Shown here: piece after piece, positions 38,801-46,918 of the stretch
How the letters are laid out: each line of letters begins with the position of its first letter
How positions within the stretch are numbered: position 1 is the stretch's first letter
NCBI RefSeq assembly: GCF_000941055.1
Contig: NZ_CP007202.1
Coordinates: forward strand, 2,774,437 to 2,838,436
Reading direction: 5' to 3'
DNA: 64,000 bases
Source: Siansivirga zeaxanthinifaciens CC-SAMT-1
GTDB lineage: Bacteria > Bacteroidota > Bacteroidia > Flavobacteriales > Flavobacteriaceae
Translations under genes and position numbers: made by a program
Notes under the pieces: generated by a model
Told to the model about the DNA's origin: nothing
The model's input: only the letters and a program-made list of their open reading frames with translations
Databases searched by the model: none

Positions 38801-40199
38801 CGAAAATTTTATTTCTAATATTTCCAACTACGGTTAAACCTTTGTAGTTATAATTATTAAACATAATTTCAGAGACATTACCTTTTACTTGCGTATTTAA
38901 CTTGGCAGCTGTAAATCCGCGACCTTTCACATTAAAATTTAATGATGCCAAACCAACCTCCGGATTTTCCAGATAAGCACCAAAATCGAACTTATCAAAA
39001 AGCACTTCTCCTTGGTAGGATGCATTATCGATATCGTTTATTTTGGTTATTTGTAAATTCGAATCGATAAAACCTAATTCGGTATTAATTTCTATATCGG
39101 CATCGACTGCTGTGGTTGAGACTTGCGTGTTTCCTGTAATGGTAAATCTACCTATATTTTGAAACGATGACGGAATGGTGGAACCCAAAATATTTGGCAG
39201 TAAGGCTTTTAAATCGAGGTAGGTAGACGATAAATTTGTAAAATTACCGTTCATAAAAAAGGCTCCGGTATCGGTACTTATTAGGTTTTCAAAAAGAATA
39301 TCGCCATATATTCTGGTGTTTGTATTGGCTTTTAGCCTTAAATCCTGAACAAATAAATTGTTTAAAGTACCAGACAGGTTAACATCAAAATTAGCCATCT
39401 GGCCTCGACCAAAAGCATCATAAAAAATATTCAACTCATCTAATAGCAAGTTAGAGTTTTTAAAGGCAGCTTCAAGTTTTACTTTATTAATAAAATCGGC
39501 AAAATCTTCTCGGTTATACAAAAACTTTAAATCGCCTTTTAAATCTGAATTTGGTGTTTCAATCTCTAAATTAGAAAAAGTCATATCGGTAAGTGTATAT
39601 GAAAAATTTGTCATTAAATTTTTCATCACTAACCCACGACTGTCTTTAAAAGCCAGTGTATTTATTCGAGTACTTACATCGCTTCCGTTTATTAGAAAAT
39701 TAGTAGCATTAATATTTAAATTCTCGAATTCCAGAATTTTTGGTGTTTCCTTGTTTTCATCAATAAATCTAAAAATACCATTATAAATAGAAACATCGCT
39801 CGACGACAATAAAAAGGTGCTTTCGCTGTCTTTGGGATTATCATCTTCAAACTTGCTTACAAAAACATCTAAATTCGTATCTGTTTCACCTTTGTAAGTC
39901 TTAATATTAAAAACCAAGTTTTCAACGTCAATATCACCAAAAGTTAGTTCGCCATTTATTAAGTTTTTCAAGTTTATTATTGATGTGTTTAATTCTGAAA
40001 CACTTATTAAAGTATCTAATTTATAATCTTCAATAAAAATATTTTTAAGCTCTACATCGCCATTAAACTGCAAGCTTACCCTTTCGATGTTTATGTGGGT
40101 TTTAAACTCGTCGTTTAACGTTTTTGTAGCATATTTACCCAAACGGGTTTGAACATAAGGAATAGATAAAACAAGTACCAAAATGATAAAAAGCAGCAA
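35808..40199 (-). CDS. Giant TamB-domain envelope protein
   Basis: At least 1463 residues. One N-terminal transmembrane helix is followed by a very long beta-rich region typical of bridge-like AsmA/TamB proteins, which carry lipids or outer-membrane proteins across the periplasm. The conserved TamB domain is in the last ~450 residues (GTVFKIPLSD, GGLLVEINTNGKFNMWGDFSV split, GEAVGYTQGIGLAYSVEFD). No in-frame ATG precedes the membrane helix: TTG at 40199 would cut off the basic stretch KRIKKFLKILSKIAAII encoded just upstream. The true start is therefore probably a non-ATG codon near 40251-40256. Divergent from tsaD. Confidence 0.88.
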   Translation of the reverse strand: MLLFIILVLVLSIPYVQTRLGKYATKTLNDEFKTHINIERVSLQFNGDVELKNIFIEDYKLDTLISVSELNTSIINLKNLINGELTFGDIDVENLVFNIKTYKGETDTNLDVFVSKFEDDNPKDSESTFLLSSSDVSIYNGIFRFIDENKETPKILEFENLNINATNFLINGSDVSTRINTLAFKDSRGLVMKNLMTNFSYTLTDMTFSNLEIETPNSDLKGDLKFLYNREDFADFINKVKLEAAFKNSNLLLDELNIFYDAFGRGQMANFDVNLSGTLNNLFVQDLRLKANTNTRIYGDILFENLISTDTGAFFMNGNFTNLSSTYLDLKALLPNILGSTIPSSFQNIGRFTITGNTQVSTTAVDADIEINTELGFIDSNLQITKINDIDNASYQGEVLFDKFDFGAYLENPEVGLASLNFNVKGRGFTAAKLNTQVKGNVSEIMFNNYNYKGLTVVGNIRNKIFDGNLVSTDENLKLNFLGLVDFSEHVKKYDFEAKIDYANLNVLNFIKSDSISIFRSDIKMNMNSSTIDDAVGKITFENTSYKNQNDTYNFNQLYLSSRFEDDIRFIEIQSPDIIEGELKGKFVFKDLKKLFQNSIGHIYTNYKPYKVQPNQSIHFNFKIYNKIIEVFYPDIELGKNTFIRGQVESDQNQFKLTFKSPLIKLNEYLVDNVELQVDNSNPVFNTYIEADSLKTKYYDVANFNLINVTVNDTLFVRTEFKGGKKSNDIYNLSLYHTINEENESVVGFKKSDVTIKDNKWFINDKKDKFNKVTFNKSFTKFNIDQFIINHNDEEIKLSGFIKDSTQKDLNLNFKNVHLEKITPDIDSLSLTGLVNGKLNILQKNGNYLPSSSMVIDDLSVNDFNLGSFNANITGNEDLTNYAIDLTIKDDIKKTFNALGNIYVSGKQSTINVDLILDDFSLQPLNPFLKDILSDIRGVASGKVAVLGNLNKPDIEGELDIQKGGMGIPYLNVNYDFINEAKVTLANQSFIFNKIQLKDVKYNTVGELDGSISHDNFSTWALDLNLRTPKLLVLDTKEDEDALYYGTGFIGGRASIKGPTDELVIKVVGETKAGTVFKIPLSDTESFGDNTYIHFITKQEKRARQLGKEVVLRDVKGLELDFDLDVTQDAEVEIIIDKESGHALKGRGSGGLLVEINTNGKFNMWGDFSVFEGVYNFAYAGLIQKEFTVKPGGTIAWEGNPLKAQINMFAVYKTQANPSPLLDNPINRSIPVELNINLTGDLERPIPLYDFKFPNVNSSIRSELQYRLESADDRQNQALYLISTGSFSRGLNELNFSGTIAERLNGILNGIFTNGDGKLNIGLNYEAGQNRPDYQTQDRFGVTLQTRISDRVLINGKVAVPIGGQSATQTVVAGDVEIDFLLNKDGTLTAKVFNRENSIRNFGEAVGYTQGIGLAYSVEFDTFKELIQRLFKKPEDETSVIEEVKPENNESSLPDYIKHKTPN

Positions 40200-40361
40200 A
40201 ATAATCGCTGCAATTTTAGATAGTATTTTTAGAAATTTTTTGATACGTTTTATTATTAATTATTATTAAAATTTTGGCTAAAAACCGAAACCTTACAGAA
40301 AGCTTCGACTAAGATATAACACATTAAACTTATTTCCATTTCTATTAAAAAAATAAATGAG

Positions 40362-40369
40362 TAGTTTTG
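40362..40369 (+). promoter_or_regulatory. Candidate promoter core for the tsaD operon
   Basis: TAGTTTTG matches TAnnTTTG, 78 nt before the tsaD start. There is no TTG at the ideal distance. It is the only forward core in the tamB-tsaD intergenic region. Confidence 0.35.
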
Positions 40370-40446
40370 TATTTACTATGGCGTCTGAATCTAAAGATGT
40401 TATTTAGTTATTCAAAATTAACAATTATTATGCCTAAAATTTATTA

Positions 40447-41469
40447 ATGGCCACAGAAAATATTTATATTCTTGGAATAGAATCTTCCTGCGATGATACG
40501 GCGGCTTCTGTTATACATAACGGATCTATTTTAAGTAACATTGTTGCCAATCAAAAAATACATGAAGCCTATGGCGGTGTGGTGCCAGAATTAGCTTCGC
40601 GCGCGCACCAACAAAACATTGTTCCTGTTGTAGATCAGGCTTTAAAAAAGGCAAATATTACCAAAGATCAATTACATGCCATAGCCTTTACCAGAGGTCC
40701 TGGTTTAATGGGCTCGTTACTTGTTGGTACCTCGTTTGCTAAATCGTTAGCCTATGGCTTAGATATTCCCTTAATTGATGTTAACCACATGCAAGGCCAT
40801 ATTTTGGCTCATTTTATTAATGAAGAAGGTTTTAACAAACCGCCATTTCCTTTTTTAGCCATGACCATTTCGGGTGGACATACCCAAATTGTGAAGGTTG
40901 ATAGTCATTTCAACATGACGGTTATTGGTGAAACTATTGACGATGCCGTTGGAGAAGCGTTCGACAAAAGTGGCAAAATTCTGGGTCTAGGCTATCCCGC
41001 AGGACCAGAAATAGACAAACGTGCAAAATTAGGAAACCCTAAAGCGTTTAAATTTACTAAGCCAAAAGTTGATGGTTTAAACTTTAGTTTTTCGGGATTA
41101 AAAACGGCTATTCTGTATTTTATTCAAAACGAAACTAAAGCAAATCCTCATTTTATTGATGAAAACATCAATGATATTTGCGCCTCTATACAATACACCA
41201 TTATTGGTATTTTAATAGACAAACTAAAAATGGCTTCTAAGCAAACAGGAATAAAACACATAGCTATTGGTGGTGGTGTGTCTGCTAATTCTGGAATACG
41301 ACAAGCCCTTAAAGATGGTGAAAAAAAATTTGGTTGGACAACCTACATTCCTAAATTTGAATTTACCACAGATAATGCTGCCATGATTGCCATTGTAGGC
41401 TATTTAAAATATTTAGAAGGCGATTTTGCCCAACAAAATGTAGCGGCTTCTGCTCGATTAAAAATTTAA
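40447..41469 (+). CDS. tsaD: tRNA N6-adenosine threonylcarbamoyltransferase TsaD
   Basis: Transfers the threonylcarbamoyl group to A37 of ANN-decoding tRNAs, working with TsaB/TsaE. 340 residues. Motifs: LGIESSCDDTAAS at the N-terminus, metal-binding HMQGHILAH, ISGGHTQIV, GLGYPAGPEID, and IGGGVSANSGIR. First gene of a run of seven same-strand genes with small gaps. Confidence 0.97.
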   Translation: MATENIYILGIESSCDDTAASVIHNGSILSNIVANQKIHEAYGGVVPELASRAHQQNIVPVVDQALKKANITKDQLHAIAFTRGPGLMGSLLVGTSFAKSLAYGLDIPLIDVNHMQGHILAHFINEEGFNKPPFPFLAMTISGGHTQIVKVDSHFNMTVIGETIDDAVGEAFDKSGKILGLGYPAGPEIDKRAKLGNPKAFKFTKPKVDGLNFSFSGLKTAILYFIQNETKANPHFIDENINDICASIQYTIIGILIDKLKMASKQTGIKHIAIGGGVSANSGIRQALKDGEKKFGWTTYIPKFEFTTDNAAMIAIVGYLKYLEGDFAQQNVAASARLKI

Positions 41470-41502
41470 TACCAAATCTTTAAAAACCCCAAACCCAATC
41501 TC

Positions 41503-42138
41503 ATGATAAAAAATTTACTTTTTATGTCGTTTTTATTAATGTCTGTTTACGGAACAACCCAAAATAACGCTGAAACAGATTTAGTTGCCATTGAAACCGA
41601 AGAACAAGCAGAAACCTTTTTAGCTTCAAAAAAAGACAAAAAGAATAAAATAATTGTCTTTAACGAAGAAAAGCACAAATCGATTTTAGCTAAAGAATTA
41701 TTCAAATTATCTAAAGGCGGAGTAAAAACAAATCGAAATGATTATGAAAAAACACATTATAAAGTCATCGATAAAAAAGAAACACCTTACTACCGTGTAA
41801 GTTATATTTATTTAGATGGTAATAAACTAAATTTACAAGAAATTAATAGTTTAAGAAAAACCATTTTGATGAAATATCAAGATGGCGCACCTTTCGATTT
41901 CTTGGCTAAACAATATGCCATGTACGAGAGTGGTAAAAAAGGTGGCGATTCGGGATGGTTTAAGGCAGGAGACCACAGTTTCGATTTTGAAAACGACATA
42001 ACTAACGGAGCTTATAATAACGAGGAAATTTTTTCATTAGATATTCCCGAAACCAATAGTTATTATGTAATTTTAAACTCTTACAAACCGAAAAACATTT
42101 CGGAAATTAAAGTTTTAAAAATTGTAGAAACGCTTTAA
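41503..42138 (+). CDS. Secreted parvulin-like peptidyl-prolyl isomerase
   Basis: 211 residues with an N-terminal signal peptide (about 1-19) and a C-terminal parvulin fold (about 95-205): RVSYIYLDGNKLNLQEINSL, LMKYQDGAPFDFLAKQYAM and the family element GGDSGWFKAGDH. Probably a periplasmic PPIase of the SurA/PpiC kind, helping outer-membrane protein folding. It is shorter than PpiC or SurA and lacks a recognisable chaperone domain. Followed directly by rsmE (1-nt gap). Confidence 0.82.
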   Translation: MIKNLLFMSFLLMSVYGTTQNNAETDLVAIETEEQAETFLASKKDKKNKIIVFNEEKHKSILAKELFKLSKGGVKTNRNDYEKTHYKVIDKKETPYYRVSYIYLDGNKLNLQEINSLRKTILMKYQDGAPFDFLAKQYAMYESGKKGGDSGWFKAGDHSFDFENDITNGAYNNEEIFSLDIPETNSYYVILNSYKPKNISEIKVLKIVETL

Positions 42139-42139
42139 A

Positions 42140-42844
42140 ATGCAACTTTTTTATAATCCAGACATTACCGAAAAAACCATGCGCTTTTCTTTCGACAAAG
42201 AAGAAAGCAGGCACATTGTAAAAGTATTACGAAAAAATATTGGCGACACATTACATATAACCAATGGTAAAGGCTGGCTATTTACTGCCGAAGTTACGGT
42301 AGCCGATATAAAAAACTGTATTGTAAATATTATTGAAGCGACTTTACAACCAAATATAAATTACAAACTCCATTTAGCGGTTGCACCAACAAAAATGAAC
42401 GATCGCTACGAATGGTTTTTAGAAAAAGCCACCGAAATTGGCATATCGAGCATAACGCCTATTATTTGCGATCGGAGCGAACGTAAAATAATTAAAGCAG
42501 AACGTTTTGATAAAATTTTACAATCGGCCATGAAACAGTCGTTGAATTGTTACTTACCTGTTTTAAACGAAGCCATGTCTTTTAAAGATTTTGTAAACAA
42601 GGCGTTAACAGGCGATTTATTTATTGCCCATTGTGAAGAAACCGATAGAAAATCGCTAAAACAAATGCTAAAAGCAAATCAGGAAATTACAATTTTAATT
42701 GGCCCTGAAGGCGATTTTAGCACCAAAGAAATTGCCTTAGCTATAAAAAACAATTTTATTCCTGTAACTTTGGGACAAACCAGACTACGAACCGAAACGG
42801 CTGCCATTGTTGCATGCCATTCTGTAGCCTTTATAAATGAATAA
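42140..42844 (+). CDS. rsmE: 16S rRNA (uracil1498-N3)-methyltransferase
   Basis: 234 residues: N-terminal PUA-like RNA-binding part (SRHIVKVLRKNIGDTLHITNG) and SPOUT methyltransferase domain with knot motifs IGPEGDFSTKEI and LRTETAAIVA. Uses S-adenosylmethionine to methylate U1498 of 16S rRNA. Tight operon position between the parvulin and DUF4159 genes. Confidence 0.95.
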   Translation: MQLFYNPDITEKTMRFSFDKEESRHIVKVLRKNIGDTLHITNGKGWLFTAEVTVADIKNCIVNIIEATLQPNINYKLHLAVAPTKMNDRYEWFLEKATEIGISSITPIICDRSERKIIKAERFDKILQSAMKQSLNCYLPVLNEAMSFKDFVNKALTGDLFIAHCEETDRKSLKQMLKANQEITILIGPEGDFSTKEIALAIKNNFIPVTLGQTRLRTETAAIVACHSVAFINE

Positions 42845-42847
42845 GAT

Positions 42848-43489
42848 ATGAAACTAATTGCCTCATTTATTTTTTGTTTAAGTTCCCTCGTTTTGTTTTC
42901 GCAAGACCTGGCGCTTTTAAAATATAATGGCGGTGGCGATTGGTATGCAAATCCTACGGCATTAAAAAACCTAATCGCATATTGCAATAAAAACATAAAT
43001 ACCAAAATAAACGACAAGCCACAGGAAGTTGAAGTTGGAAGCATCGATATATTTCAATATCCTTTTTTGCATATGACGGGTCATGGCAATGTGTTTTTTA
43101 GTGAAACTGATGCCGAAAATTTAAGAAACTACCTCCTTTCGGGTGGTTTTCTGCACATAGATGATAACTACGGTATGGAACCTTACATAACCAAAGAATT
43201 AAAAAAAGTATTTCCGGATAAAGATTTAGTTGAATTACCTGCTTCACATCCTATTTTTAATACTGCTTTTAAATTTCAAAATGGTTTACCAAAAATTCAT
43301 GAACACGATGGCAAAAGACCGCAAGCTTTTGCTTTGTTTAATGAAGATCGATTGATGTTGCTTTTTACTTTTGAAAGCGATTTAGGTGATGGTTGGGAAG
43401 ACCCCGAAGTACACAACGATCCTGCCGATGTTAGAGAAAAAGCCTTAAAAATGGGCGCTAACATAGTAAAATATGCTTTTGAGAATTAG
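42848..43489 (+). CDS. Secreted DUF4159 protein
   Basis: 213 residues with a signal peptide (about 1-18). The rest is one DUF4159 domain: LLKYNGGGDWYANPTALKNL, the loop FLHMTGHGNVFFS, and LLSGGFLHIDDNYG. The domain has a Rossmann-like/glutamine-amidotransferase-like fold but no proven enzymatic function. It sits in a translation/envelope operon. In other bacteria DUF4159 accompanies MoxR-type operons, which is not the case here. Confidence 0.85.
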   Translation: MKLIASFIFCLSSLVLFSQDLALLKYNGGGDWYANPTALKNLIAYCNKNINTKINDKPQEVEVGSIDIFQYPFLHMTGHGNVFFSETDAENLRNYLLSGGFLHIDDNYGMEPYITKELKKVFPDKDLVELPASHPIFNTAFKFQNGLPKIHEHDGKRPQAFALFNEDRLMLLFTFESDLGDGWEDPEVHNDPADVREKALKMGANIVKYAFEN

Positions 43490-43564
43490 TGAATAAGCAA
43501 AATTATTACGGCACAGATCAATCTAACAAAAAACTATTTTAAATAGATTTTAAAAAAATTAAAA

Positions 43565-44065
43565 TTGCAACTAACCCATTACAATACAAATTTCAAAAAA
43601 CAAACATTTCCCATCGTTTTAGTGTGTGATGGTGTTACAAACGCACCAAACATTGGAAGTTTGTTTAGAATTGCCGATGCCTTTGGTTTAGAAAAAATAT
43701 GGTTATGTGGCGAGCATATTACCGTTGGACGAAAAGTAACTAAAACATCGAGAGCGACAGAAAAGGTGGTGAATTATGAAATTGCTACTTCGGCTTCAGA
43801 AGTTGTTGCCCACTTAAAAAACAAGGACTATCAAATAATCGCGTTAGAAATAACAAACACCAGTCAACCAATTCATACCTTTCAGTTTAAAATAAATCAA
43901 CCGATAGCACTTGTAATTGGCGATGAAAATTTTGGTGTTTCCGAAGCTATTTTAAAAACATCACATGCCATAATTCATATCGATATGTTTGGTTACAATA
44001 GCAGCATGAATGTGGTACAAGCTACAAATATTGCTTTATATGAAATGACTAAGCAATTATCGTAA
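43565..44065 (+). CDS. TrmH/SpoU-family RNA 2'-O-methyltransferase
   Basis: 166 residues, a single SPOUT domain with motif 1 NAPNIGSLFRIADAFG, motif 2 LVIGDENFGVSE and motif 3 NSSMNVVQATNIALYE. Methylates a ribose 2'-hydroxyl in tRNA or rRNA; the target is not deducible. Translation must begin at TTG (43565): the in-frame stop six codons earlier excludes an upstream ATG, and the next Met would delete motif 1. Confidence 0.9.
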   Translation: MQLTHYNTNFKKQTFPIVLVCDGVTNAPNIGSLFRIADAFGLEKIWLCGEHITVGRKVTKTSRATEKVVNYEIATSASEVVAHLKNKDYQIIALEITNTSQPIHTFQFKINQPIALVIGDENFGVSEAILKTSHAIIHIDMFGYNSSMNVVQATNIALYEMTKQLS

Positions 44066-44102
44066 AGCTTTTTTTATATTTACTAAAATCAATTGTATTT
44101 AA

Positions 44103-45191
44103 ATGAATTCAAAAACCATAGCAAACGGTATTTTAAAAGCTATAGCCGTATTAGTAAGTATTAGCTTGTTGCTGTTTTTTTTATATAAAGTTCAAGCCGT
44201 TATAAGTTATATTGTTATTGCCTTAGTTATTTCTTTAATTGGTAGACCTATTGTTTTATTTTTAAAAAATCGTTTAAAATTTAAAAATACCATAGCAGTA
44301 GTTGTAACCATTGTAATTTTACTGGCGTTTATTTCTGGCCTTATAGGATTGTTCATTCCTTTAATAATAAAGCAAGGCGAAAATTTATCTTTACTAAACA
44401 TTGAAGAATTAGAAGGAAATATTGCGAATTTATACACCGAAATTATTAATTATTTCAACTTAAATAAATACGAATTAGAGGCATCTATTAAAAACTCCAA
44501 CATAATTTCTAAAATAGATTATTCCCTAATTCCTAATTTTCTTAATGCCATTATTAGTGGCTTCGGAAATTTTAGTATGGGGTTGTTTTCGGTGCTGTTC
44601 ATCTCTTTTTTCTTTTTAAAAGACAGCCATTTATTTGAAAATGCCATTTTAACACTCATCCCAGAAAACAAAGAATCTAAATGGAAAAATTCTTCTTTAA
44701 AAATTAAAGACTTATTATCGAGATACTTTACAGGATTAATTTTTCAAATTTTTATATTGTTCATTATTTACACCATTGGGTTGCTTTCCATTGGTATTGA
44801 AAATGCTATTGTAATTGCCTTTTTATGTGGCTTAATAAATCTTGTTCCGTATTTAGGCCCCTTAATTGCTCTTATTTTAATGCTAACATTAACCTTAACC
44901 AGTAATTTAAACGAAAGTTTTAGCACCGTTATTTTAAATAAATCGTTCTGGGTTTTTATTGTTTTTATCATTGGCCAGTTAATTGATAACTTTTTTAGTC
45001 AGCCCTTCATTTTCTCTAAAAGTGTTAAGTCGCATCCTTTAGAAATTTTTCTGGTAATATTAATAACCGGAATTCTTTTTGGTATTATTGGTTTAATACT
45101 TGCCATTCCAACATACACGGCCTTAAAAGTTATTTTAAAAGAGTTTTTATCTGAAAACAGAATTGTAAAAAAACTCACTAAAGGATTATAA
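44103..45191 (+). CDS. AI-2E family membrane protein (PerM/TqsA-like)
   Basis: 362 residues, about eight membrane helices in the family pattern: three near the N-terminus, a long soluble loop (about 85-145), then a cluster with the signature GLINLVPYLGPLIALI and IGQLIDNFFSQPFIFSKSV. Family members export AI-2 or small solutes, or act as sodium/proton antiporters; the actual substrate is unknown. Same operon as the RNA methyltransferase genes. Confidence 0.9.
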   Translation: MNSKTIANGILKAIAVLVSISLLLFFLYKVQAVISYIVIALVISLIGRPIVLFLKNRLKFKNTIAVVVTIVILLAFISGLIGLFIPLIIKQGENLSLLNIEELEGNIANLYTEIINYFNLNKYELEASIKNSNIISKIDYSLIPNFLNAIISGFGNFSMGLFSVLFISFFFLKDSHLFENAILTLIPENKESKWKNSSLKIKDLLSRYFTGLIFQIFILFIIYTIGLLSIGIENAIVIAFLCGLINLVPYLGPLIALILMLTLTLTSNLNESFSTVILNKSFWVFIVFIIGQLIDNFFSQPFIFSKSVKSHPLEIFLVILITGILFGIIGLILAIPTYTALKVILKEFLSENRIVKKLTKGL

Positions 45192-45195
45192 TCTT

Positions 45196-46377
45196 TTGAA
45201 TACTGAAATTTTAAATAATGAGGTTCAAGAATTTATTTCACAGCATTTAAATTCTGATATCAACGCGCTTTTATTAAAAGGAACCAACTTTTCACAAGTT
45301 GATACCAAAGAAATTATTGAGCAAATTGAAGCAAAGAAACGTTGTGAAAAAAAACTTTTTTCATGGTTTAAATCGGATAACATTTATTATCCGAACAAAT
45401 TAAACATTGAGCAAACATCCTCTGAAATTACAGCTAAATATAAATCGGGTTTAGTCTCAGGAGACGCAATTATTGATATTACGGGTGGTTTTGGAGTCGA
45501 TTGTTTTTACTTTTCAAAAGTATTTAAAACAGTAACGCATTGTGAAATAAACAACCATTTATCTGAAATTGTAAAACACAATTACCAACAGCTCAAGGTT
45601 AATAATATTGAAACTATTTATGGCGATGGTATTGAATATTTAAAAACCACCAAAAAAACATTCGACTGGATATACATAGATCCCTCTAGAAGGCACGATA
45701 GCAAAGGGAAAGTTTTCTTTTTAAACGATTGTTTACCAAATGTTCCAGAACATTTAAATTTATTATTTAATCATTCCAAAAACATACTTATAAAAACATC
45801 GCCCCTACTCGATTTTTCTGTGGGGATTAACGAGTTAAAACATATAAAAGCCATTCATGTAGTTGCGATAAATAACGACGTTAAAGAACTGCTTTGGGTA
45901 CTAGAAAAAGACTTCAACACATCTATTTCAATTTATACAGTAAACTTTAAATTAGATACCACCGAAACGTTTAATTTTAATTTAGATGATGAAAAATCAA
46001 GCAATTCTAAATACCATTTACCTCTAAATTATTTATACGAACCCAACAGCGCTGTTTTAAAAGCTGGTGGTTTTCATATTATTTCCAATCAATTAGATGT
46101 TTTCAAACTTCATCTGCATTCACACCTATATACCAGTGCGCATATTTTAGAATTTCCAGGGCGTATTTTTAAAATAGAAAGCATCATACCTTTTAATAAA
46201 AAAGCATTAAAAACACTTGCCATTAAAAAGGCCAATATAACCACTAGAAACTTCCCTGAAAGTGTAGAAAATCTTAGAAAAAAACTAAAAATAGCAGATG
46301 GCGGTACTATTTATATGTTTTTTACAACGAATTTAAACGATGAAAAAATTGTAATTATAACTTCTAAAGTTAATTAA
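45196..46377 (+). CDS. SAM-dependent methyltransferase with THUMP-like C-terminal domain
   Basis: 393 residues. A class I methyltransferase core with SAM motif IIDITGGFGVDCFYFSKVF (about 93-111) and a catalytic-type DPSRR motif (WIYIDPSRRHD) instead of the usual NPPY. A THUMP-like C-terminal domain (LEFPGRIFKIESIIPFN) suggests an RNA substrate. Start at TTG 45196, 4 nt after the preceding stop; there is no early ATG. Last gene of the seven-gene tsaD operon, closed by the terminator at 46383. Confidence 0.85.
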   Translation: MNTEILNNEVQEFISQHLNSDINALLLKGTNFSQVDTKEIIEQIEAKKRCEKKLFSWFKSDNIYYPNKLNIEQTSSEITAKYKSGLVSGDAIIDITGGFGVDCFYFSKVFKTVTHCEINNHLSEIVKHNYQQLKVNNIETIYGDGIEYLKTTKKTFDWIYIDPSRRHDSKGKVFFLNDCLPNVPEHLNLLFNHSKNILIKTSPLLDFSVGINELKHIKAIHVVAINNDVKELLWVLEKDFNTSISIYTVNFKLDTTETFNFNLDDEKSSNSKYHLPLNYLYEPNSAVLKAGGFHIISNQLDVFKLHLHSHLYTSAHILEFPGRIFKIESIIPFNKKALKTLAIKKANITTRNFPESVENLRKKLKIADGGTIYMFFTTNLNDEKIVIITSKVN

Positions 46378-46382
46378 AAACA

Positions 46383-46416
46383 AAAAAGCCTCACTAAATA
46401 CATAGTGAAGCTTTTT
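46383..46416 (+). terminator. Terminator of the tsaD operon
   Basis: AAAAAGCCTCACTA / TAGTGAAGCTTTTT with one mismatch and a 6-nt loop, directly after the methyltransferase stop codon. Confidence 0.8.
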
Positions 46417-46489
46417 GTGAGCCAGATTGACCTGACTTCAAATCAAATATTGGAATTTTTCGAAAAAGTAAACTTGAAAATTTTTAACT

Positions 46490-46525
46490 AAAAAATAAAA
46501 CCCCCAACTTTTTTGGTTGAGGGTT
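46490..46525 (-). terminator. Distal copy of the tRNA-Arg terminator
   Basis: Same hairpin as at 46602-46637, in the left copy of the 112-bp repeat. It would back up the proximal one on the reverse strand. Confidence 0.75.
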
Positions 46526-46601
46526 CGAGTGAGCCAGATTGACCTGACTTCAAATCAAATATTGGAATTTTTCGAAAAAGTAAACTTGAAAATTTTTAAC
46601 T

Positions 46602-46637
46602 AAAAAATAAAACCCCCAACTTTTTTGGTTGAGGGTT
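46602..46637 (-). terminator. Proximal terminator of tRNA-Arg
   Basis: AACCCCCAAC and GTTGAGGGTT form a 10-bp stem with one mismatch around an 8-nt, mostly T loop. On the reverse strand it is followed by a T-rich tail, a few nucleotides after the tRNA 3' end. Confidence 0.8.
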
Positions 46638-46641
46638 CGAG

Positions 46642-46715
46642 TGAGCCCTGAAGGATTCGAACCTTCGACCGCCTCCTTAGAAGGGAGGTGCTCTATCCAG
46701 CTGAGCTAAGAGCCC
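46642..46715 (-). tRNA. tRNA-Arg (anticodon UCU)
   Basis: The reverse strand folds as a full cloverleaf: acceptor GGGCTCT with AGGGCTC (two G-U pairs), D arm GCTC/GAGC, anticodon stem CCTCC/GGAGG with loop CTTCTAA (anticodon TCT, reading AGA), variable CGGTC, and T arm GAAGG-TTCGAAT-CCTTC. Discriminator base A. The next bases are CTC, so CCA is not encoded and must be added by nucleotidyltransferase. AGA is expected to be a major Arg codon in this AT-rich genome. Confidence 0.97.
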
Positions 46716-46918
46716 TCATGAAAAACATTTTTGTTTTCCGGTGTGCAAATATAAAACATAGTATAAATCTACCAAAGATAATTCTTTATATTTTTAAATA
46801 AAAAATATTACGTTTTGTAATTCAATAAGTTAACCTAAAATAGTTGTAAATCTCTGCAATAAATTACCATTTTTAAATTATAAGTGAATATCTTTATAGT
46901 ACAAAACAGGTCATTAAA

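Larger units (their letters stand above)
46417..46640. repeat. Two exact tandem copies of a 112-bp unit at the tRNA-Arg 3' flank
   Basis: Copies at 46417-46528 and 46529-46640 are identical over 112 of 112 positions. Each begins with GTGAGCC, the same heptamer that starts at 46641 and overlaps the tRNA 3' end, so the period is 112 with a 7-bp partial third copy. Each unit carries the tRNA terminator hairpin at its right end. The rest of the unit has no open frame. Confidence 0.97.

Noticed and set aside
46417-46640. Direct repeats that could be read as the start of a CRISPR array
   Set aside because: The units are 112 bp, fully identical including the supposed spacers, only two in number, and explained by duplication of the tRNA flank.
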